A stretch of DNA of 64,000 nucleotides from Cydia pomonella (lineage: Eukaryota; Arthropoda; Insecta; Lepidoptera; Tortricidae): NCBI RefSeq assembly GCF_033807575.1, contig NC_084715.1, positions 5,319,349 through 5,383,348 on the forward strand, read 5' to 3'. This document shows positions 21,913 to 33,330 of this stretch, piece after piece (positions within the stretch are counted from its first letter, which is position 1; each line of letters starts with the position of its first letter). The notes under the pieces were generated by a model, which saw only the letters and a program-made list of their open reading frames with translations, did no database searches and was not told where the DNA came from. A program made the position numbers and the translations under genes.

Positions 21913-22088
21913 AATATATTTGGGGACAGCCTCAGACGGATCAACCTAGGCCTAAATTAAGCAACGCTTGTACTATGGGTACTAGGCGACAATATACACA
22001 TTTCTAAATGCCCTTACTGGGATTAGAACCCCGGACCTGCTCCTGCTTTGTTGGTAGGGTCACTATTATCGATTAGTATAGGCTGAGT
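21913..22088 (-). mobile_element. SINE-like copy with tRNA-like head
   Basis: Reading on the minus strand, GGTTCTAATCCCAGTAAGGGC is a box-B region like that of SINE-B, but the body (GGGACAGCCTCAGACGG, ACTATGGGTACTAGGCG) is different. It is a diverged relative or separate subfamily. Confidence 0.5.
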
Positions 22089-22639
22089 TGAAAAGATTAA
22101 AAAATCAAAACGGTAACGTTGCACGACGCCGCAACATGACACGACGTCGTATCGTGGGTATGTGTGTTGGCCGTTAAATGTCTTATTTGTTTCATCTATT
22201 AAGCAAATGATCTCCGATTGCTTATGCGCAGCTCTAACCAGTACATCGGCTAGTTTACCTCATAATGAGGTGATGATTTATAGGTTTTTTCTTAATTAAC
22301 CGTTTGGTGCCGGATGCAGTCGTTAATAAGCTATAGACGCCTACGCAGTCTGTGTCATTATTCTAGTAGAGGTGAGATCGATTAAAAATAATGATAATGA
22401 GTCTGAATGGGAGATTTGAAGCCGAGAGAGTGGTATAAATACGGATAATATCGGACAATAGAATTTAAGTAAAAAAGTTTATAAATTTTGTAATTCTCCT
22501 AACATAGAAATAGGAACACAATTTAGCCCATGCAGTCTTCGCTTGACTATTACCTCGTTTTTTAGCATTAGAAAGTAAACAATCTTGACGTATCTTTTTA
22601 TTGTAAACGCTTAAAAAAATAGTAACTTTTTGAAAGTAA

Positions 22640-22808
22640 GTCCACGGGGATCCCAGCGCGCACAAGTTTTCTGCATACATCGCGAAGCGTTTGGGGTTGA
22701 CGTAACTGTGATCGAAGAGCTGGCGGCTCCCTCGCATAACGAGAAAATGCCACCAGCATCCTTGATACAATCCCTCAAGGGCCTATTTTAGATTTAAGCT
22801 GGTTATAG
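22640..22808 (+). pseudogene. Decayed C-terminus of the PDG/VWDAT transposon ORF
   Basis: The plus strand encodes PSAHKFSAYIAKRLG, then stops and shifts, and later ILDTIPQGPILDLSWL and stop. PSAHKF-AxIAKRL matches the minus-strand ORF at 32640-33106 residue by residue over about 15 positions, and the DNA around CTTGTGCGCGCTGGGA is nearly identical. This copy has in-frame stops and reaches further 3' than the other one. The 101-codon minus frame overlapping it is a shadow. Confidence 0.7.
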
Positions 22809-22830
22809 TTATAATATACAGTGGTGTATG

Positions 22831-23110
22831 GCTAAAGAGAGGTATGTGCACAGTGAATGTCATCTCACACACTGGTAGGGCACAGTACAGCCGATGTCAT
22901 TCCAGATCTAGAGCAGAGCCCTACTGGGGAACCTTACAAAAAAACCTTCAGCCAAATAACTCTAGACCCTACTCATAGTGTTGTGTTCCTGCCGGCGAGT
23001 AAGATTGCCAGAGCTCAACGAGGGTGCGGAGTGTTAGGGTCGGCACCGCGCATATAACACCTCTGGAGTTGCATGCGTACATATGTTACCGAGACTGCTT
23101 ACCAGCAGAC
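22831..23110 (+). mobile_element. LINE-3end, sense-strand copy
   Basis: It is the inverse of 19450-19749: it begins AAAGAGAGGTATGTGC, passes AGCTCAACGAGGGTGCGGAG and GGGTCGGCACCGCGC, and ends ACTGCTTACCAGCAG. The terminal CCACCGACGTAGTA is missing. The open frame inside is the residue of the LINE 3' region, not a host gene. Confidence 0.75.
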
Positions 23111-23821
23111 GTGCAAAGGTATACTAAAATTCAATTAGGCAAATGGGATATTTGTTATATAATCAATATCGTTTCCTGCTTTACATAACATTACTAAAAT
23201 GTATAAAAATATATATTCACTAATCTGATCCAAATTTTTAACTGACGAAGTCGAGGGAATACACTGTTACATATCCATAAGCACATACACACGTGCTCGT
23301 TTGAAAAAACATGTCAGACCGATCGATTAATTAGTCCTATTACATACAGCACCACCCATCTGTCGTAATTAGCCCAATCCCTTCCCGGGAAAAATAATGA
23401 CGACCCTAAAACACTTTTTTTCCATTTTTAATCCAATTTGCTGAGGATTATGTTGGTAATTATATTTTTCCGATTGCCGGCGGTCCGGTGATTGCGATAC
23501 GGAATCCGATGTTGATTAGGCTTTTTAACTGCGATTGTGTGTGTGCTTAGGCAAGTGCGTTGACATATACATACATGTATAATACGCGACAAAGCAAAAA
23601 AGGGTTAAAAACGTTCGAAAACACGGAATGAATTATTTTGCTAAAGTTTTTTCTGTGGATATCACAAAAATTAATAATTTGGAAAACTTTTTTTAACTTT
23701 CACCATACAAATTTTAAGAAATAAGTAAGTAAATAAAAAATAAGGATAAGGTACGAAAAACGCAAAATCTTAACTCGTACAAATAAGTTTTGACCCGTTT
23801 GCAATTTTTAGACAGGCTTAC
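23111..23821. other. Unique AT-rich stretch with GC-richer block at 23330-23530
   Basis: No gene. The block has CCCATCTGTCGTAATTAGCCC and CCGGCGGTCCGGTG; the word CCATCTGTCGTA recurs at about 56429-56440 in another unique block. Confidence 0.35.
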
Positions 23822-24055
23822 AGGATAAGTTCTAAGTTCTCATCTATAAATCCTTTGTATGTCGTATAATTGACAGAAGCAGCTCGGTTCGGGCAACCAA
23901 TGTCACTTTGACGTTAGAAATATCGTAGATAGATCTTATTGGGATCACAGCGGAATCGAAATAAACGTCAATTTTGACATGTCGTTTAGTTATCGATCTT
24001 TTAAAGATCTTTCCAAGATCTTAATCTGGTCTTAATCAATTTTTCGAATCGGGCC
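23822..24055. mobile_element. MITE-like repeat, copy 1 of 2
   Basis: It is colinear and highly similar to 49667-49932 through GTATGTCGTATAATTGACAG, TTATTGGGATCACAGCG, GATCTTTTAAAGATCTTTCC and the end TTCGAATCGGGCC. No coding frame. Confidence 0.8.
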
Positions 24056-24275
24056 GTTAGGTACCGTTTGCTTATTTTTATATTGTTATAATATTCATAT
24101 AGGCACTACGAATTCATAATTTACGAATGGTAGTGATTCGCCGACTTAAAGAAATTCGTTGTTATCTTAAGTTCAATGGATTGTTTGGATGTCAATATCC
24201 AGAGAGGAAAATGAGGACTATGTTTGTATGGAGATCCGGTCGTCCTCTTTCCTCTTAACAGTTATTTGGGTTGAC

Positions 24276-24694
24276 GACAAAATGTACAAGTTAGAAAAGA
24301 TGCGACAGCAAATACGGTGAAATGTGCCGGCATCATGTACACACACACATTGCAATCGCAAGTTATTGTCATAACGTAACGCCGGCAATGCCGCGACCTT
24401 CGAAATGGGGCTCCTTTCCATTAGACGTACGATTTTCACAGTCTTATTCCAAGGATCGGCAGACTTATGAGATGCAACACGACTAAATATGACAAAATGT
24501 GCAAGTTAGAAGGGATGCCACACTAATACTTCGGCAAATACGGCAAATGTGCCGGCATCATGTACACACACACATTCACGTTGCAAGTTATTGTCATTAA
24601 TGTAACGCCGGCAATGCCGCCACCTCCGAATTGGGGCTCGTTTCCATTGCACGGCACGATATTCACGCTCCTTATGTCAAGGATCGGCTGGTTT
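24276..24694 (+). repeat. Diverged tandem duplication, period 215 bp
   Basis: GACAAAATGTACAAGTTAGA (24276) and GACAAAATGTGCAAGTTAGA (24491) start two units that stay aligned through GTGCCGGCATCATGTACACA, AACGCCGGCAATGCCGC, GGGGCTC-TTTCCATT and AAGGATCGGC. Each unit contains a (CA)n run. Function unknown; no frame is conserved across both units. Confidence 0.85.
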
Positions 24695-26736
24695 AAGCGG
24701 TTATCACAATGATGTAAATTCGCACATAGAAGACCACCAATTTGTAGACCACTTTATGACAAGATAAAGCCTTATGCTGGAGTAGAAATCGCCAATTAAA
24801 GAGCCGCAGTACTAAGAACAGTAAGTGTTATATTTTTTGATGATTCGAAGAGCCCTGATCCTCAAGCCGCATGTGGCTTGCGAACCGTTTACTGACCTCT
24901 GTCTTAGATCTTGGTCTTCCGTTAATATTGTATTTTTTGAAGCGGCGGACTGGTAGTCTGTATCATTGGCATTGTTTTACTGAACTATCATTTAAAACAT
25001 CTGAAGTCGTTTTTTGAAAACCCCCATAGGTACTTTTCGTAAGCAACCATCGGCCTTGGCAGGAAGCCTCAGCGTCAGTGTAATTAAAATTAAAATGCAC
25101 AGTGCACGACTATCAACCATCATAATGCTGGTTTCATACGGCGGCATACCCCACTCTCCTAAGAGTGGGGTGGTTAAGTGGACAGCACAGTACTAATACA
25201 ATTTCAACGCGCTGGCCGAAGCAGAATAGTACTATTAGGACAGGAATGAAGGCTAGGATAGTTAATAGCCAGCCCGTCTTTATTTCGGGACAGTTGCCTT
25301 CCCCCTCCACATTTTTTATCGACTGCCCTGCGGCAGCCCTCATGTGAACGCAAGGGTAGTACAGTGCGGCGGTGAGCAAGATAATATATGTAGTTTTTGA
25401 TGGATATTTTGTTGGAGTGAGAATGATAATATGGACGTCGTCAGCCTACGCTGTCCGTTTATACTAGTTGAGTAACCTAAGTTTGAACACCCACTGTCTT
25501 CCTAATTGCTCTGCCCTATTATTCTGCTTCACTGTTCGGCCCCCGTGTGAAATCGGCAGGGGTGTCGGGTGACAGTGGAAACACTCACGATCGTATGCGG
25601 CGCCCGCATGCTTAGAACCATTAGGCATTCGCCTAATGAGTGCTCATGACTTGACCGTCTGTCTAGCGATACTAACGTACAACTACGAGTAATCGTCGAT
25701 ATTTGCGTTCTACGTTCCTATTATTTGAATAAGTTTCTCGAAATGTATACTTATTTCCTACGTACCGAGGAAAGGTATACTTTTGTACTTTTTATACCCA
25801 TTTGCTAACGAAATAACAATTAAGAAAAAGGTATAGGTAATGTAGAAGCGTGCTGTCTCGGGCCAGATATGAACTCGCAGCTCTAGGGTATCGACATACC
25901 ACATACTAAAATAGTAGGTAATATAAATATAATATTATTAAAGAATATTTTTAAAATTTGTAACTCGCTTATAAATGTGTGTTATAAAAACACCTGTAGT
26001 TTGACTATACTAGACTTATTGGAAACCGCTTTAATTTTCCCATTTTTAATGGTATACTTAGTTTGAAACAACGATCGATTCGTTCAAAACACACTTATAC
26101 AAATGTTAGATAATATACTGCAGTATAATTACAAATACCAGAATAACCATGCGATTAAATCAAACAAAAATGAACCTTCACTCAAAACAGAAAGAACTCA
26201 ATTGTGTGCCTTAATTTACGACCCTACATTAGCTACTCGATCTGAATAGAAGAACTAACACATTAAAAAATCGAATCACACTTAATCGACATCTTTAACA
26301 CAATAGAATAGAGTCCATTTCCGCTTAAAGTTGTATAACGGTCGTATAGTAGTTGTGTGCGTGAGCCCTAATTGCTTTTGTCATTAATAGTGGCGAATTC
26401 TTAGCAGCATTGTACAATTAGTAGTAATGATGTATAATTAGAAGTGTGTATGATGTGTGTAATGTATTGGTGCTATTTGTCAAAGTGTGGGTGCTAATAC
26501 GGGACGACGATTCATTAGTGTGGTTTGTGATGTAGTGAAACATTGCGGAGTGGATAAACTGCTGCATCAAATTAGAGAAAAATTTACAATTTTTACCATG
26601 CCGACTATGTATAGAATAATCATTGTTTTAGGGTGAGGACGGGTGTTATAAACTCTCGGGAAAGGTAATTATTGTTCAAAATCAATAATAATTCCTTGTA
26701 ATAAGACTTATCGTTTAATCACACCATACGTAATAA
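24695..26736. other. Unique stretch, no gene seen
   Basis: No repeat partner found. CCCCACTCTCCTAAGAGTGGGG at about 25150-25171 is a small perfect hairpin. Overlapping frames at 25014-25379 resemble no family I know. Confidence 0.4.
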
Positions 26737-27180
26737 ACAAATTTTAAATGCTAACCAAAATCACTGTTAATTTCTTGATTGAAAGTCTATACAGCAACAA
26801 CGTATATCCGCGAAAGCGAAACTGGAAACAGTAGTACATTTTGCTGTGGATGAAATGTGGATCAAAATTAATTGAACTCCACAATATTAAATTAACTTTT
26901 TGAATTTGTATGTATGAAAGCCACCCAAAACCACAGGCAAGTTCTTGAATAAAGCAGATTACAGTGAAGGCATTAGGCTGGCGAAAGCTACACATGACAT
27001 GTGTAGCAGGATGTGACAGCGGAAACTTATAGTTTTAACGTTTAGTAAAAATATAAAAAAATTGACTAGCGTTTGCTCGACCACATAAACAAATTTTGCG
27101 TACAAACCTAAAATCGCTGAAAATTTCTTGAATAAAACACATTGTAGCGAAGGCATAAAGCCGGTGCCGCGGACAATGCC
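26737..27180 (+). repeat. Two diverged related segments
   Basis: AAACAAATTTTAAATGCTAACC...TTTCTTGATTGAAA (from 26737) resembles AAACAAATTTTGCGTACAAACC...TTTCTTGAATAAAA (from 27088), and TTCTTGAATAAAGCAGATTACAG (26942) resembles the latter's continuation. This suggests an old duplication. Confidence 0.4.
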
Positions 27181-27699
27181 GCGCTAAAATATGCAGCGTC
27201 GCGGCGCGATCATAATCGAAACGTAATTAGCTAATAATGTATGCGGTGGCGCGATGGAATTTATTACCAGCGGCATTCGAGATCTAAAAATGTTTACTTG
27301 ATTTGACACTATAGTGCATCTCGCTTGTTTTTTCAGTATCAGTGTATTGGTGTGCGCGCAATGTACTGCGAGAAATATCAAATCAAATTGAAATATAGTT
27401 GGAATGGCGCAACAAGAGCTATAGTTGACGGAATTTTATCGTACGCGTGCGACTATTATACGACTATTTAGCTACTTTTAAATCGTCAAATTTTACAAAT
27501 ATCATCTTAATCTAAATATCAGAGCAATTTCTTGATGCAGTTATTATTGTTCTAAAAAAAACATTGAACTATTATAGATATGGTAAACTTAATAATAAGA
27601 ATTTCACAAAAAGATCGTCAAACATCAAAATTGTATAAAAATACTAGTCTAGAACCTTTCTAGAATAAAATCTAAATGTCAAAAAATACGGTATATATA
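27181..27699. other. Unique stretch, GC-rich start then AT-rich
   Basis: GCCGCGCTAAAATATGCAGCGTCGCGGCGCG at 27179-27209 is GC-rich and looks repetitive. The rest is AT-rich with no feature. Confidence 0.35.
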
Positions 27700-28611
27700 T
27701 ACATTGAATTATCAATTTCATCATTAATAACATAACAATAAATAATTCATTCTTTACAATCACACTTAATCCCACGGTGTTTCATCATTCATGTAGTCTT
27801 GTGTGCTATAATAAGCTTTAGAGATAAGCTTACTTTTTACATAATTTTTAAATTTACTAACAGACAATTCAGTTATAATATTAGGAAGTTTATTGTAAAA
27901 TCTTACACAATTACCCATGAATGATTTCTTAATTTTATGGAGCCTAGTGAAGGGCACTGCGAGCTTATGCTTATTTCTAGTATTAATATTATGTATTTCA
28001 CAGTTTTTCTTAAAACTGGCAATGTTTTTATGTACATACAGAATATTCTCATAAATATATTGACAGTGCACTGTCATTATGTTAATGTCCTTAAACTTAT
28101 CTCTAAGTGTGTATCTATGGTACATTTTATATATTGCACGAATAGCCCTCTTCTGCAGAACAAAAATGGTATTTATCTCTGAAGCACTACCCCATAGTAA
28201 AATACCATATGACATAATGCTATGAAAGTAACTAAAGTAAACTAATCGAGCTGTTTTCACGTCTGTTAACTGACGGATCTTGCTCATTGCAAAAGCTGCA
28301 GAACTCAGTCTATTCGAGAGATTAGCAATATGGGGACCCCATTGTAGTTTAGAATCTAAAGTTATACCAAGAAAAACTGTGCTATCTACTAGTTCCAATT
28401 CCTCATCCTTGACAATGACACCTGTTTGCTCATTCCTTATGTGACTTGTAACAAACTTAATGCACTTAGTCTTTTTCTCATTTAACAATAAATTATTAAC
28501 ATTAAACCAATTTACTACTTTAGAAATAGCATTGTTTACATCACTGCAAGCTTGTTGCTGTCGTTTGACTTTGAAAATAAGTGAGGTATCGTATACATAT
28601 TTATATTTTTG
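27700..28611 (-). pseudogene. LINE C: Jockey-like reverse transcriptase, 5'-truncated
   Basis: The minus strand holds an open frame ending at 27766 that stays open upstream to about 28611, beyond any ATG. It begins right at the catalytic motif: the position of YADD reads Y-V-Y-D (28588-28599), followed by TSLIFKVKRQQQ and LLLNEKKTKCIKF. Further on come FLGITLDSKLQWGPHI, ARLVYFSYFHSIMSYGILLW and LQKRAIRAIY, typical of the post-catalytic part of Jockey-type elements. About 280 codons are uninterrupted, so the copy is fairly young, but it lacks the endonuclease and most of the polymerase and has lost the first catalytic aspartate. 5' truncation is the normal outcome of target-primed reverse transcription. 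Confidence 0.9.
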
Positions 28612-28920
28612 CTACATATTTTTGACAGCAAAATAACAATAGAAAATTATTTATTCCAATTAATTTTAATTTTAATGCCAAATTCATTCAGGTATGAACT
28701 TTTTTTTTGTTTAAAAATATAAACATAAGAGAGCCTATGTTATTTTAAAGATGTATTAACACTTGGGTATACTGCAAAGCTCTCTTTTACAGAAGGCTCA
28801 AAATTTTCAAACAATATCTTTAAATTTTGATAAAGTTTGTTTCATAATATCATATAATTTTGCCTACATATTTTCATACAGTACATAATTAATTAATACA
28901 GTACATATTTAATTAGAAGC
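28612..28920. other. AT-rich stretch upstream of SINE-A
   Basis: No gene. Near its end GTACATAATTAATTAATACA is followed by GTACATATTTAATTA, a short tandem that abuts the SINE. Confidence 0.5.
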
Positions 28921-29231
28921 GGTGGTGGCCGAGTGGATATGACGTCCGACTTTCAATCCGGAGGTCGCGTCGCGGGTTCAAATTCTGGGCAATGAGTTTT
29001 TCGGAACTTATGTACGAAATATCATTTGATATTTACCACTAACTTTTCGGTGAAGGAAAAAATCGTGAGGAAACCTGCACACATCTGCGAAGAAATTCAA
29101 AGGTGTATGTGAAGTCCCCAATCCGCATTGGGCTAGCGTGGGGACTATAGCCCGAGCCCTCTCGCGCATGAGAGGAGGCCTGTGCCCAGCAGTGGGACGT
29201 ATATGTATACGCTGAATTATTATTATTATTT
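28921..29231 (+). mobile_element. SINE-A, full copy
   Basis: A tRNA-like head (GGTGGTGGCCGAGTGGATATG as box A; GGGTTCAAATTC as box B) leads into ACTTATGTACGAAATATC, GTGAAGTCCCCAATCCGCATTGGG and GGCCTGTGCCCAGCAGTGGG, then an (ATT)n tail. This is a common lepidopteran SINE type. Shorter copies lie at 16843 and 43780. The long minus-strand frame crossing it is a shadow. Confidence 0.9.
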
Positions 29232-29785
29232 GTATGTCTTTCCCATCACGGAACAATGGTGTTCCGGACCTTTGGGAGGCGTGCGCAGAACCGAAGCCTA
29301 CACGTAGAGTCCCTTTTGACACTTTAATGAAATGTAAGAGGTACACCGAGCGGATGTTGCCTTTGCCCGTATCATGGGACGCACTCAGAGGCAGCACCCG
29401 CCAAGGTGTAAGGACTATTTGAGAGTTGATGGAATCTAAAATGAACTGGGCTATCGGGTGAAAGCGATGAACTAAATACTGAGCTATGGGATAAAAAAAA
29501 CCGGACGCCTGCCTAATAAAACGGTATTCAATTATATTTTTCGGCAGACGGTGACTCGCCCCCACAAGATGGGCCCCCACAAAAAGCAACATCTAGGATG
29601 GCTCAAGGGCAACACCGGTGTGAGCGGCTCAGGGTTGTTGAGAGATGTACGCCGCTTTCTACCCAGTGGCTGCGAGTAGCCACGAGTCGCGTCTTATGCA
29701 ATTTTTCACTTTCACCCCTGGAGCTTACAGCTCTAACGATTCCACTCTGGCCGGCCGGCTAAGGCAAGCCGAATTATTATTATTA
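29232..29785 (+). mobile_element. Unclassified 0.5-kb repeat with a second (ATT)n tail
   Basis: It begins in the SINE-A (ATT)n tail and ends GGCCGGCCGGCTAAGGCAAGCCGAATTATTATTATT, so both elements finish with the same G(C/T)(C/T)GAATTATTATT motif. The interior is GC-richer (AGCGGATGTTGCC, ACGGTGACTCGCCCCCACAAG). I recognise the pattern as a repeat seen in Lepidoptera but cannot name its class. It may be another element mobilised by the same LINE, or a composite with the SINE. Confidence 0.55.
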
Positions 29786-32625
29786 CATAATTAATGATTA
29801 TTATAGACTTCCTAAACTTAACCTTTTAGCTCCATTACCTAGCAATAAATACTTAATGTATTAAGCCAAGGCTGTAAATTAATTTCAATTATCTAAGCAT
29901 ATTGATTTCATAGTCATGTTTAATTTATGTTAATTATCAGGCTGTTACTTGCAAAAAAGTCCTTAGCGCAGGTGGCGCTTAATTCAAACTTCATCATGTT
30001 TATATGTAAACTGGGTAAAAAAGGGCGTAAACGCCATTTAAAATACGTTTTATAAGGAGTTCATTATATCATTAATGTAACTATCAAGTTATATACGTGG
30101 ACACGATAATTGTTCCACTTGTATTTTAATTACCTTATTTATTCTTGATAATTACTTCAACTTATTCCTATATCATAGATCCTATGAACTGTTTGTTTAT
30201 TTATAAAATGATGGAGATTATATAATTTATTTTCTGAAAAAATACTAATAGTCCTTTAAGTGTAACATAAGATGGAAGAGAATAAAACGTCCGATAAAAC
30301 ATACCTACTGGTAATAGCCAACAAATGGTCCTATTGCTAATAAACGATCTTATCTGCACAGCGTTTGAGTAGCGAATTTCATGAGTACCTACTTGATTTG
30401 TTTATTGCAAATATAAACACAAATTACACACATTACATATACCTACTTAGTTACTACTTAATTTATTCATATTAATATGCAACAACACATCGTATTGTTA
30501 TAGGTACTATAAAAAGTACAGTTAACACACAAATATGTTCTACTTATAGGCATAACCAGTGGAAAAAGCAAGTCAACAATTAAAAGCAATCCACGAATGT
30601 GGGTCAAGACGGTTAAAAGGAATAAATCAAGTACACAAACCATGATCTCATGTTTAATACTGATCATTTAACTTGTACACTCCGCCACGCGCTTATTACG
30701 TTTCCATAAAGTCGTATTTCAGTCGTATAAGTGTTTTTATAAAGCTGTTATACGACCAAAGGCCGACGACGTCATTACATTTATTTTAAGATCATTAAAT
30801 TGCCACATTGTACCTAATCGTGATTGAAATTACCAATTAAGTATTATAAGTATTTAAATGGTTGCTCTAATAGCTAATGTAGTTAATGAAACATTAGACA
30901 GAAATGCTTTAGATAAAAGTTAGACGCAATTTGGTCACTTAAATAATATTTAGGCGCATATTATGTGTCTCCGATAAATGTAATGTTATTATGGATGAAA
31001 TAACTCACTTTTAAAGTTATTATTTTACAAATTTTGTACGTAATACTCGTATAATTATATTGCTCAAGTAATTTAGTACGTAAAGTCAAAAATTGCCCAT
31101 GATAAGTACTTACAGTAACAATCATACATAATTTTGACCTAGTTCTAAATTCATTTATAGTAAAAAGTAATAATGCATGTTTTTTACCATATGTATTCTA
31201 AAATACAGTTTATCAGCATTTCCATCGAAACTTTATTACCACGATGTATTAAAAATATCGATTAAGTATAATAAAAATATTTATGAAACTTTATCTAAAT
31301 TCAAACTTATGATGTATGATCACTCATGTACAACTCTTTTAACGTGAATAAAATGAAAACTTGCAACTGACTCCTAAGTTTTAATTGAAGAAAATATAAT
31401 AGGCGTATGATTCATTTATATACCATAAGTTTAGAACCATTTACCTATCTATATTTTTCATATCCATATAAATCAGTTCAATCAATGTCCGCCAAAGACG
31501 ACCGAATAATTCTACTGCAATTCATTTTTTATTCACGACCGATGGTCTTGCCGACATAGCAATCTGAATACTTAATAAATCAGTAATAAATGCCCAAAAC
31601 CATTTTCAATAATCTATATTATTCCAGTATGACCTACACAAAATAACGATTCAGTTAGACCACGACAAGTCTGCAACGATTTTTATAGCACACGCAGTGC
31701 AAGTTTTATTTCAAATGTCAAACTTCTATGAAGTTATGACGTATCACTTCAGTTCTACTAATAGGTATTATAAATGCGATAAACTATGTTACCTCTTCAC
31801 GCTTAAACCGCTAAACCGATTAAGATATAGTTAAAATCGATTAAGACTAAGATATAGGAAATAGTTTGAGGCCCGAGGAAAGACATAGCATAGTTTTTAT
31901 TCATCATCATCATGCCACGCAAGAAAATCACAGTCAGAAGCTAGTGCTTAATATTCATTCGGAAAATGCCTTACATCCATGAGTGGTGCTCCTATATTCT
32001 CTTAACAAAGTTTTATTCAGAACTTTCAAAGATTCAGTAATAAGTTACAAAACTTACAAAAACATAATCACTCAAATAATACCAATAATATAGCTCCAGA
32101 CGATGACTTAGCTCGCAATTATCGTCAATTAATAATTATTGCCAATAATTATTAATATTATTTTACTCTTAAAAAACCTTAATTGCTCTAATCGAAAAAA
32201 TGTGTTAACAATCAATTCCGACTAACGATTGAATAGGAACTAATCGGGTCGTAAAGGAGTCGATAACATTACAATACTATAGTAAATCTAAAAGACCTAT
32301 GTTAATTTGTGCCACTGTAATAGAAAATGCACCTTAGGAGTTCTGTATTAAAGTTCTTTTTCCGAAAGCAAGTTAGTTAAGATTAACGTGGCGTTTACGT
32401 CGTTTACTAAAAAGGGGTATTACAAAGAAATCAATAAAATAATTAAATTTTCTAATCGTTCCAATTAGAGTGAATTTATGGTTGCGCTTATTAAGACCGA
32501 AGTTATAATGCCTAGTCGCTATAAGACGCAAGAGACGCGAATTTCTAATATGTTACACCCTATTTGGTATATACCTAAAAGAAAAGCCGGCGAGTTGAAA
32601 GTAGTGTTCTCTACGAGTAGTTAGC
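29786..32625. other. Long AT-rich unique stretch
   Basis: Nearly 3 kb without a gene or repeat that I can recognise. It is the longest clean AT-rich block in the window. Confidence 0.5.
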
Positions 32626-32639
32626 TTAATAAACTCTAA

Positions 32640-33106
32640 ACATTTGATTTCGTTGTACCGCATTACTGATACGTTGTGCGAGGAAGCCGCCAGGTCTTCG
32701 GTCACCAGTTACGTTAAATAGACGCTTCGCGATTTCTGCAAAAAACTTGTGCGCGCTGGGACCCCATGGACATGGAGTTTCAACGCCAAATGGTACAAAA
32801 ATGGTACCGGGGCTCTTATATTTATTACGTTTCAAAACGGCGCTTTCCGCCGCGGCGCGCGCTTTTACATTAGTCCGTTGGAGGTGGGACGGTGCCAGTG
32901 TGTCTACGCAGGTAGCATCCCACACTAACATCCGTTCCAAGCTCCAAGGAACCAAAGACAACCCATCAGGCCTGCTGCCATCATCTCTGATAATGCCAGT
33001 CGGCTCAAGAATAGCAGGCACGTTGATGGTGGAAAGAGACCGACGGATTATATCATTAAGCGACGCATATCTTGGAAAACGACATGCACATTTAGTTTCA
33101 ATTTGT
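32640..33106 (-). pseudogene. Transposon ORF fragment with PDG...VWDAT signature
   Basis: The minus strand is open from about 33106 to 32626 and reads RYASLNDIIRRSL, ILEPTGIIRDDGSRPDGL, LVWDATCVDTLAPSHL, KYKSPGTIFVPFGVETPCPW, GPSAHKFFAEIAKRL and FLAQRISNAVQR. I recognise this domain from the C-terminal region of many invertebrate reverse-transcriptase ORFs of mobile elements. The spacing D-D-G...RPDG...VWDAT...FVPFGVET is reminiscent of a PD-(D/E)xK nuclease, as in restriction-like endonuclease LINEs; this is an inference. A related decayed copy is at 22640-22808. The polymerase part is absent. The 130-codon plus-strand frame is a shadow. Confidence 0.7.
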
Positions 33107-33234
33107 AAAAGTGTGTATTACTGTGATTTGAAAATATGATACAATATATAAGATAATAAATGTTTGTACTGATTACAATGGATTCAATGGATCGAGCAAA
33201 TACCGCAGTAATGAAAATTGTATGCAATTTTTTG

Positions 33235-33330
33235 AACCGGCGGAATTTTTTGAATAAGGCTTTACCGCAAAGGAGCAGACGAGCCACCTGATGGGAAGCA
33301 GTCATCGCCGCCCATGGACATAAGCAACAT
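33235..33330 (-). mobile_element. Second LINE 3' end family fragment
   Basis: GCAGACGAGCCACCTGATGGGAAGCAGTCA then CGCCGCCCATGGACATAAGCAAC resembles the GGTAAGCAGTC layout of LINE-3end but is a distinct lepidopteran family (GCCGCCCATGGACA type). Confidence 0.55.

Noticed and set aside
22465..22770. 101-codon minus-strand open frame
   Set aside because: Overlaps in antisense a decayed transposon ORF; the rest is AT-rich chance.
29008..29592. 194-codon minus-strand open frame
   Set aside because: It spans SINE-A and the adjacent repeat in antisense; codons follow repeat sequence, with an Ile run from the (ATT)n tail.
32747..33139. 130-codon plus-strand open frame
   Set aside because: Shadow of the minus-strand mobile-element ORF with clear conserved blocks.
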